From assembly GCA_036898135.1 (NCBI GenBank), contig CM072511.1, positions 32,530,824-32,594,823 of the forward strand: DNA of 64,000 nucleotides. The letters are read 5' to 3'. A model generated the notes under the pieces. It had not been told where the DNA came from, made no database searches, and saw only the letters and a list, made by a program, of their open reading frames with translations. The position numbers and the translations under genes were made by a program. Positions 56,937-64,000 of this stretch are shown piece after piece; the stretch's first letter is position 1; every line of letters begins with the position of its first letter. This DNA is from Oncomelania hupensis. Lineage: Eukaryota; Mollusca; Gastropoda; Littorinimorpha; Pomatiopsidae.

Positions 56937-57612
56937 AATAATAAATAATGTTCGTCATTTGTAAGGCGCCTTAGCCTAAGGATCAAGGCGCGCAAGGGGT
57001 TGGGGGAATGGGAAGACAAGACAGACTAAAATGGACAAAAGATACATATTATACATATGTACAAAATGCAGTTAAACTATGAAAAACACAAGCACGCACA
57101 CCTGCTTACACTCTCTTGTAAATGATTAATTGAAATATTCCCTAAAAAGGTATGTTTTTAACTGTGATTTAAAAGAGGAAATGGAGGAAGAATGTCTAAT
57201 CTTGTATGGAAGGGAATTCCAGAGTTGAGGACCAAAGACAGGTAGAGAGTGGTAACCATGCGATTGTCTGTTGAAGCGGCTCTGTCTAAGAAGACGTGTG
57301 TCAGCAGATGATCGCAGAGCTCGAGAAGGGGTGTATATGGATAACATTTCAGAAGTATAAGCAGGAGCTGTGCCTGTAAAAACAGAGAAACAAAGGCAAG
57401 CTATCTTGTATTTTATACGTTCAGCAACTGGTAGCCAATGGAGTCTGTGTAGCAAAGGAGTAATGTGTTCACGGAGGTTTGAACGGAAAATGATGCGTGC
57501 AGCAAAGTTTTGAACTTTCTGTAGGGGATCAAGTGCAGATTGGGGTAAGCCAGCCAAGAGTGAATTGCAGTAATCCAATCTGGATAGGATGCATGATGTA
57601 ACTAAGGTTTTA
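56937..57612 (-). pseudogene. L2/CR1-group LINE 3' fragment nested in RTE copy
   Basis: Minus strand, open frame: LDYCNSLLAGLPQSALDPLQ, VQNFAARIIF, LHWLPVAERIKYKIACLCF, LWNSLPYKIRHSSSISSFKS. This is the well-known RT C-terminus of L2/CR1-type elements. Exact 9-bp duplication GTTGCTATA at 56928-56936 and 57613-57621. 5'-truncated, short 3' untranslated region with an AT-rich tail. Confidence 0.9.
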
Positions 57613-57740
57613 GTTGCTATACCCCATAGGTTGACTGTGCATTCGTGATCTCCAAGGGCATCTGAAATTATTCGCTCCAGGAAGATTTTGAGGAGTGACG
57701 GAGAGAGTAGGAATCCTTGACGCACGCCGATTGTTGTTCT

Positions 57741-58103
57741 GAATCAATTTCCGATGGCGCTGTTGATATAATCGTCAGTTATATTGAATTTATTTAGTAT
57801 AAATTCAATATAGGCAATGTTTGGCTCTACTGGATATTCGGATATACTGAGGTGAATTCCAGGTCCCCAGACACTTCAGTATAGCCAGAATTCACTGTAC
57901 TACCCAACATTAACACGTTGTCTTCTGAAGAATAAGAAAAAGTGAAAACAACAGGCCCACCTAACACCATAGCAGACCACAAACCATCCAATATGGTCTT
58001 ACTAATTACAGTACAATACATGTGCATTCAGGCAATTCACTTTTATTTTTTTAGCATAATAAAGCATGAATAACATTAACCAAATTGTTTTATGTGAAAT
58101 AAC
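57741..58103. other. Intergenic DNA, no gene seen
   Basis: No coding motif recognised. It follows the oldest RTE piece. Confidence 0.5.
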
Positions 58104-58177
58104 CACAGGCGCTTGTATCTGGACACGCGAATGTCTATGCTTGTGACGCGTCTCCATTTGGTAATCTATAATACAAG
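58104..58177. mobile_element. hAT-type MITE, copy 3, right end truncated
   Basis: CACAGGCGCTTGTATCTGG at the left and CTATAATACAAG at the right. The terminal CGCCTGTG is lost. Confidence 0.8.
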
Positions 58178-58489
58178 GTCCCAAACTGGAGCAAGCGAAA
58201 CTTGCGGGTCCTCGCAGTTTTTAAATATATATTAACAAACTCAAAGAGTTCTCCCCAAAGAATGCACCTCATTCATTTTAGCAGTAATTCACGCAAACAA
58301 ACAAAATAATAACTATGCTCTGTCTATTTTCAAACTCGTTCAATTTCGGTAAAATTGTTTTAAAAAACGACCTTTTTCATGATCACTTCACGGAAGTTCA
58401 GTTATCCGCGAGTAAATAAAAGTGCCGCCGAGATTCACAAAAGGGAAATTACTCCTCATTCGTTACAACCGCATTGCTGATTTTACAAA

Positions 58490-58824
58490 GTTTTAGCATT
58501 GTGGTGTCAGAAAAATGCCGGGCCCAACGTGGCTGTTTTAGGTCAAGCAGGCAGTGGCAAAACATTTCTAGTGCAAAAAGTGCAATGGTACTTGGTGAAA
58601 AGGGCAAGAAAGTTGCTGTTAGTACTTCAAACGGAAATAGCGGCAACGCAGTTTCACAAATGCCAATGGCGAAACTTTGCATCGCTGGGCAGACATTATG
58701 GCTGGGAGATACACTAAAGAGAAGGCTGTCTCGGTCAAAATGCGAATTGTGCAACAAATTATTAACAACCAACGTACTGATTGTTGAGGAAATCAGCATG
58801 ATCAGGGTTAAAATATTTGATCAG
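58490..58824 (+). pseudogene. PIF1-helicase-like exon fragment, frameshifted
   Basis: The first frame has NVAVLGQAGSGKTFLVQKVQ, a Walker A motif (GQAGSGKT). Near 58600 a shift is needed to reach LGEKGKKVAVSTSNGN, GQTLWLGDTL and the Walker B-type TTNVLIVEEISMIRVKIFDQ. Spacing and order match the start of PIF1-type DNA helicases, where motif II reads IDEISM; here the residue before the glutamate of EISM is also glutamate. The sequence ends at CAG|GTAATT (58824/58825), a good donor, so it may be a decayed exon. No following helicase motifs were found. It could also come from a Helitron-type element; I see no Rep domain. Confidence 0.65.
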
Positions 58825-59192
58825 GTAATTTTTTTTTCAAATGTTATGATTGTCATTTACTCTTTAATCATTGATTAAGCTAATCAATAATCACATTTTT
58901 CCAACAGTGTAAATTACAACAATAACCAGTAAAAGATAAATTTACTAGTTAATATTGAAGACTGTTCCCTGGTCTAAGGATTTTATGCATTATTTAATTT
59001 ATACTGAAAAAGAAGAATAAAATATAAATTAGAGAATGGAATGTTACAGGAAATTGTGATGGATTGTAATTTGTATGACATGAAAATGAATACCTCTTAC
59101 TTGCATAATTTATGTATTATTAGTCTACTTTTTTTTCTTTTGGGAGGAGGGAGAAGGGTGAAGAGAGGGAAAGGGGGTGGTTGAGTGGGAAA
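58825..59192. other. AT-rich intergenic DNA, no gene seen
   Basis: No continuation of the helicase motifs was found. Confidence 0.5.
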
Positions 59193-59465
59193 TTAAACAG
59201 AAATGTAAACTCCGATGGTATGGCCACATCACCAGAGCATCAGGCCTTGCAAAGACCATCCAGCAAGACACAGTGCAAGGAGGCAGAAGAAGAGGGAGAC
59301 AGAAAAAGAGGTGAGAAGACAACATTCGAGAATGGACTTGCTTGACACTGAGCGAAGCCATGAGGGTTTGCTGAGGACAGAAAAAGATGGAGTACGCTGG
59401 TTAAACGATCATCTGTGGTGCACCTACGACCTTCGAGTTGCGGGATAGGATAGGATAGAATAGGA
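59193..59465 (+). pseudogene. RTE-type LINE 3' fragment
   Basis: Begins near AAACTCCGATGGTATGGCCA, continues through the conserved glycine/arginine-rich C-terminus in broken frames and ends with GGATAGGATAGAATAGG. Confidence 0.88.
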
Positions 59466-60192
59466 TTATTATTATTATTATTTACTTCCCATTGCCTAAC
59501 GCCAGAGTGCGGAGGACCATCTTGGGCTACCGGGTGTGGGGAAAGGGACCTACTACTTCCTGGATTTTTGGGGCGTGTAAGAAGAGGCATTGAGTGTCAG
59601 GATATTAATTACAGTACATGCGATGGAATGCATTTATGCACAAACTAGACCTTGATATATACTCTCATCCAGCGGAGTTTTCCAAAGGCAAATGTTAATA
59701 TCTTTCTATTTTTTGGACAATAAATTTGTATTATAATTTAAATATTTTATGTAAATTATACAGTGAAATGTACAAACCAAATTTTATCAGTTCCTTAATC
59801 ATTTTATTCAGAGTGGAAAATGGCTCCAAGACCAAAATGCGCTATAGCCTGATCGCCTGGTGAGACCTGCACGTTTATGGTATGAAAAACAAAGTATTTG
59901 GACTGCCGTCACAGTGATAACCAAACAAAGAAACGAAAAATACTGACTTGCCTGTCTACAGTTTTGATTATTTTTGGAGATGAGGTAATTTTGTCCTGTA
60001 AGTTTGCAACTGAGGATTTTAAGCTTTATATTGTATGTCTTTTTTGCAGCCCTAATAAGACAACATGTTTCAAATCAGCCTACTAGCTCAAGGACATGAG
60101 ATGACAGTGACACTATGACTAGGAGTCTGGGCAAGATGAGCTGGACTTGAAGATATAGAGCTAATTTACATTGCTATTAAGTATAATTTTTA

Positions 60193-60193
<1 letters not shown>
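59466..60193. other. Intergenic DNA, no gene seen
   Basis: No motif recognised. Confidence 0.5.
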
Positions 60194-60262
<69 letters not shown>

Positions 60263-60290
60263 GTTGTTGTTGTTGTTGTTGGTGGTGTTA

Positions 60291-60364
<74 letters not shown>

Positions 60365-60365
60365 G
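60194..60365. repeat. (TTA)n/(TTG)n microsatellite, about 170 bp
   Basis: Triplet run with a short TTG/GTG block in the middle. Confidence 0.96.
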
Positions 60366-60852
60366 TACAGGGGATGCTGAAAGTCAGAATGCTACGTTAC
60401 TCTTTAACATTAGTTTTAGATATTATAAGAGGCAAAGAAAGTAGTCTATAGAAATATGTGAAACCTGCTGACAGTTTTCAGAATGCAAATCATATTTGTC
60501 TGCAGATAATTTGAGAGGCAGCTTTTTGTTTGATTCAGTGATACTTGATTAAGTTGATAGAAGCTTAAAAAAAAAAAAGAAAAAAAAGGCATGAGTTGGT
60601 GAGACAAAAACATTGCATGTGGTTTCAACATCCCTGCAAGTTAGTTTTTTTAAAATATATATATTTTTTTAATTTATTTTTTATGAGAAACGCTTTTGTC
60701 TTTATCCTTCCTTGCTACAATAACTCACAAATTCTTTCAGATACAGTTCTTTATTGCAGAACTTTAGTTTCACCAGTTGATAGAACGATAAGGACACTAT
60801 TACTATTGAATAGGAACAGACAACACACATAGAAACACACACATATAGTGAC

Positions 60853-60889
<37 letters not shown>

Positions 60890-61929
60890 AATAAATCATG
60901 TAAACCCTCTTATAGGACACTATATAAACTATCTGCAAGCAAAATATTCTCAACAATCGGCTCAACCAATTGTTAGATAGAACGCAAAACGTGTTTAAAA
61001 AAACGGAAAAGCACAATGACCTTGACCTTTGACAAAGTACAATGAAAAAATTATCTAACCTGCTTAGCAGTAGTGAAAGTATCCGTCAAGTGATGAATAA
61101 GTGATGAATTTGGTTCAGTTATTGAGATAGACAACATTTTTGTTTTAACTGTTAGGCCCCTCAAAAACAATATATCCGTTTACGATATCCAGACCGACCG
61201 TAATTTGTTGGCCCGAACTAAACTTTTTTTTTTTTTTTTTTGGGGGGGGGGATCGTCATGGGGAAAAAAAAGCCAACAAAATCGCAACCAAGATGAAAAA
61301 GTCTGCCCTCCCCCCCCCCCCTCTCCCCTGCCCGCCTCCACCACCCCCCCCCCCCCCTCAAAAGAAGAAGAAGAAGAAGAAGAAGAAGAAGAAGAAATGT
61401 AAGCCGACCGGTCGATCCTATTTTTTCCTTATGCTACCGTAAACAAACATTTTTTTTTGTTTTGTTTTGGGGGTGGAGGGTGAGGGGGTGGGTGGGGGGG
61501 CGGGTGGAGAGAGGGGGGGGTGCTTATTTGGAGAGACGGACGACGGACCAACTGACTGACAATTGGAGTGCTATGGAAGGATGGCCCATGATTGGAAGTA
61601 TTTGTATACCAAAGCTCAACACAATCGCTTCAGCTGTTTTTGAGATATTGAGCAATACAAAATATTAGCAATAAAATGGCCCTAGGACCTTGACATTTGT
61701 AGTAGAGGTAATAGGATGGCACTGGAGGCAATCCACTAACCTAGGTAATGTTCCTATGAAGTTTGGTAAAAATCCATTCAGTGGTTCTTGATATATGGCT
61801 TCCAACGAACCGACGGACAGACCGACCTTTTGCTGGTTCTGATTCCCTTGACTATTTCAAAGTTTTAAGTGTGGAAATAAAAAAAATATACATATATCTT
61901 GGTCTATATTGCATGTTTATTAACAATGT
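60366..61929. other. Intergenic DNA with simple repeats
   Basis: (AC)n at 60857-60885, T, G and C homopolymer runs at 61224-61360, (AAG)n at 61363-61395, and GGACGG-type dispersed repeats near 61545 and 61757-61830. No gene. Confidence 0.55.
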
Positions 61930-62335
61930 AGTGTTGGAATGGTATACCAATATTATGATGAACAGTGTACTGTGTGGCATACTAAATTATTCATGGAATA
62001 CTAAATTTTTAGCTGATGCTATGTGTCCATGTTCTCAACCAATTTCCGTTGAACATCTGTTAAAAACTTGCCCCATATTAACTTCACAATATTTAAACAA
62101 AAATATTAAAACAAGTGAACATTCCACTGTTGAACTGCTGCAGTATCCAACAATTATTACCATAGCACAAATTATTAGCCAGTCTCCAGTGAGCAAATTT
62201 TTGTGATTATTTTGTCTGATCCTTGGATGTGCTTTTTGCATTTTGTGTGTGATTGTGTGTATGCTTGCGTGTATGGTCTAATATCACAAACTGTGAATAG
62301 ACGTTAAATAAAATTATTGAATTGAATTGTACTGT
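61930..62335 (+). pseudogene. I-clade-like LINE 3' end
   Basis: SWNTKFLADAMCPCSQPISV then EHLLKTCPILTSQYLN, and ending SPVSKFL, stop. The C-x-C...H...C layout resembles the end of the element at 3575. The 3' end has TTAAATAAAATTATTGAATT and a short GAATT repeat tail. Confidence 0.65.
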
Positions 62336-63454
62336 GTAGCAGTCCCTTTATGCAGTGTCCCAGTACACTCAATACTCAACAAGTTCTTCCTCTTCAACAA
62401 GAATGAGATGAAGAGCTAAACATTTTGTTTTGTGACATTCTCTTTGGCTAAAAACATAAATAATACTAAATAAAACACACAGCTTTGTCATTGAATTTTA
62501 TTTATCACAAGGTGTCATGCTTTGATGTTCCATGGTTGGTGTGAGCGCAGCTGCTATATCACTACACAATATTGGTATGACTATCACTGAAAAATTCTGG
62601 TAAAATACTGCTGCAGTTTTGCTGTAATGTAATGTAAAAAGAAAGAACAAAGTGTTAAAATACATCATTAACTGATATTTAAAAAATAAAAAAACCAATG
62701 AATAACTTAATGAAAATTATTAAATTATTTTAATTCATGTATTTAATTGCTTGTGATTTATTCTTCGCATACATTTTTTGAGAAAGATCTGTGTAATGAT
62801 TTTGACTAATTACACAGATTTTTTGTTCAAACTTATTTTAATAATTTTTTTGAAACTGTGAATAACACTAAAACAGTGTTCAGTAATATATGCATGCGTA
62901 TTTACTTATCCACTCCAAAAAACAGTGAGAAAGAGAGGGAGGTGGTGGGTAGGGGGGAGGGAGAGTAAATATACATGTAATTGTGGGAGTAGAAGGGAGA
63001 GGAAGGTCAGAACGAGCCAAATATCGGTCCGTCGGTCTGATGGGCACCATATCTTAAAATCCTGTGAACAGAATTTGTCCAAATGTCATAGGAACATAAC
63101 CTACATGTAGGTTAGTAGTATACTCCCATGCCATCGTATTTACTCTACAGCACAATTTAAGATCACTACAGGCCTTTTGTTTCTAAACATGTTTTGCTCA
63201 ATATCTCAAAAACTGCAAAGGCAATTTGTTTGTTTTGATATACAGGTACTTCAATTTAAAAGCATACTATCAGTTTTTCTTTTTATTTATTTCATACTTT
63301 TGATTTAATATATTGATATATTGATTGATTTATAATTTGACATATTTTTGTTATAAACCATATAATGTGTTGTTTATTGAAAATATTCATATTGCATCTT
63401 AAATTTGCTGCTTATTACCATAGCACAAATTATTTGTGAACAAATACACGTGTG
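62336..63454. other. AT-rich intergenic DNA, no gene seen
   Basis: No coding motif recognised. Near 63190 CAATATCTCAAAAACTGCAA resembles part of the GGACGG-type repeat family. Confidence 0.45.
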
Positions 63455-64000
63455 AACTGCTGCCCTGACAAGGTTGAAGCCCATTTGGAAAGACAGAACC
63501 ATCAGTCTACATTCCAAAGTAAGACTGCTGCGCTCACTGGTCATCTCCATCTTCCTATATGCTTGCGAAGCATGGACCCTCACAGCAGATCTCCAACGAA
63601 GAATACAAAGCATGGAGATGAGGTGCTACAGAAGACTTCTGTGCATTTCCTATACCCAACACATCACCAACGACGAAGTCCGACAGACCATCACACAAGC
63701 CATTGGACAACACGATGACCTGCTCACAGTGGTGAAGAAACGGAAACTCCGATGGTATGGCCACGTCACCAGATCATCAGGCCTTGCAAAGACCATTCTG
63801 CAAGGCACAGTGCAAGGAGGTAGAAGAAGGGGAAGACCGAAAAAGAGGTGGGAGGACAACATTCGAGAATGGACTGGTTTGACACTGAGCGAAGCCATGA
63901 GGGCTGCTGAGGACAGAGAAAGATGGAGTATGCTGGTTAAACGATCATCTGTGGTGCCCCTACGACCTTCGGGTTATGGGACAGGATAGGATAGGATAGG
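63455..64000 (+). pseudogene. RTE-type LINE 3' copy, well preserved
   Basis: An open frame of 171 codons to the natural stop: MKPIWKDRTISLHSKVRLLR, LYACEAWTLTADLQRRIQS, VKKRKLRWYGHVTRSSGLAK, RGRPKKRWEDNIREWTGLTL. The tail GGATAGGATAGGATAGG reaches the window edge. 5'-truncated, but the 3' part is undamaged, suggesting recent insertion. Confidence 0.92.

Larger units (their letters stand above)
55865..57740 (-). pseudogene. RTE-type LINE split by two later LINE insertions
   Basis: The minus-strand copy is in three collinear pieces. 57740-57613 carries MRQGFLLSPSLLKIFLERII (RT motif). 56936-56577 carries NLCFVDDTLMDWLERNKNL (FVDD in place of FADD) and on to the IAQTTAALTRFKPF region. 55921-55865 carries the RRIQS region. 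A + strand RTE copy fills 55922-56576 and an L2/CR1-like copy fills 56937-57612. The order of pieces shows the minus copy is the oldest. Confidence 0.85.

Overview
The window looks like a piece of an invertebrate animal genome, most likely a mollusc (inference). Reasons: one spliced gene with animal-type introns, AT-rich intergenic DNA, and a dense population of non-LTR retrotransposons of kinds common in molluscs (RTE, an I-clade element with RNase H, a Rex1/CR1-group element and an L1/Tx1-like element). There are also many long microsatellites, telomere-like TTAGGG patches and short retroposons. I see no operons, bacterial genes, viral genes or CRISPR arrays.

The only convincing host gene is on the + strand, 14587-25118. 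It has six exons with matching phases and encodes a RhoGAP-domain protein, nearest to the ARHGAP11 group by my own motif comparison. Its RhoGAP fold is spread over exons 1-4. A single 7.2-kb last exon adds about 2,400 residues of low-complexity, mostly polar sequence with a block of 13-residue repeats. The arginine finger position is glycine and the conserved P-N motif is P-S, so it may be a catalytically altered GAP. One intron, possibly two, appears to be of the rare GC-AG type. The 5' end of the gene is not securely located.

Region by region: 1-6 kb has Rex1 and I-clade LINE remains plus a foldback element with telomere-like core. 6-14.3 kb has RTE fragments, including a tail-to-tail inverted pair, a Rex1 reverse transcriptase and a 318-bp (TCTA)n tract. 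14.6-25.6 kb is the RhoGAP gene. 26-36.9 kb holds RTE, L1-like and jockey/CR1-like copies and a tRNA-derived SINE. 37.4-44.8 kb is a full-length 7.4-kb L1/Tx1-like element bounded by a 16-bp target duplication, with only two stops and one homopolymer frameshift in ORF2. 44.8-64 kb has more RTE, L1, I-clade and L2-like fragments, hAT-type MITEs, a second foldback element, a triple-nested LINE cluster at 55.9-57.7 kb and a broken PIF1-helicase-like fragment at 58.5 kb.

The parts do not act as one pathway. The main story is layered transposition around one gene: RTE copies end in (GGATA)n, and a family of very short retroposons carries other tandem tails and leaves 9-12 bp target duplications, several of them inside other elements. 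All family names come from reading motifs by eye; none was searched.
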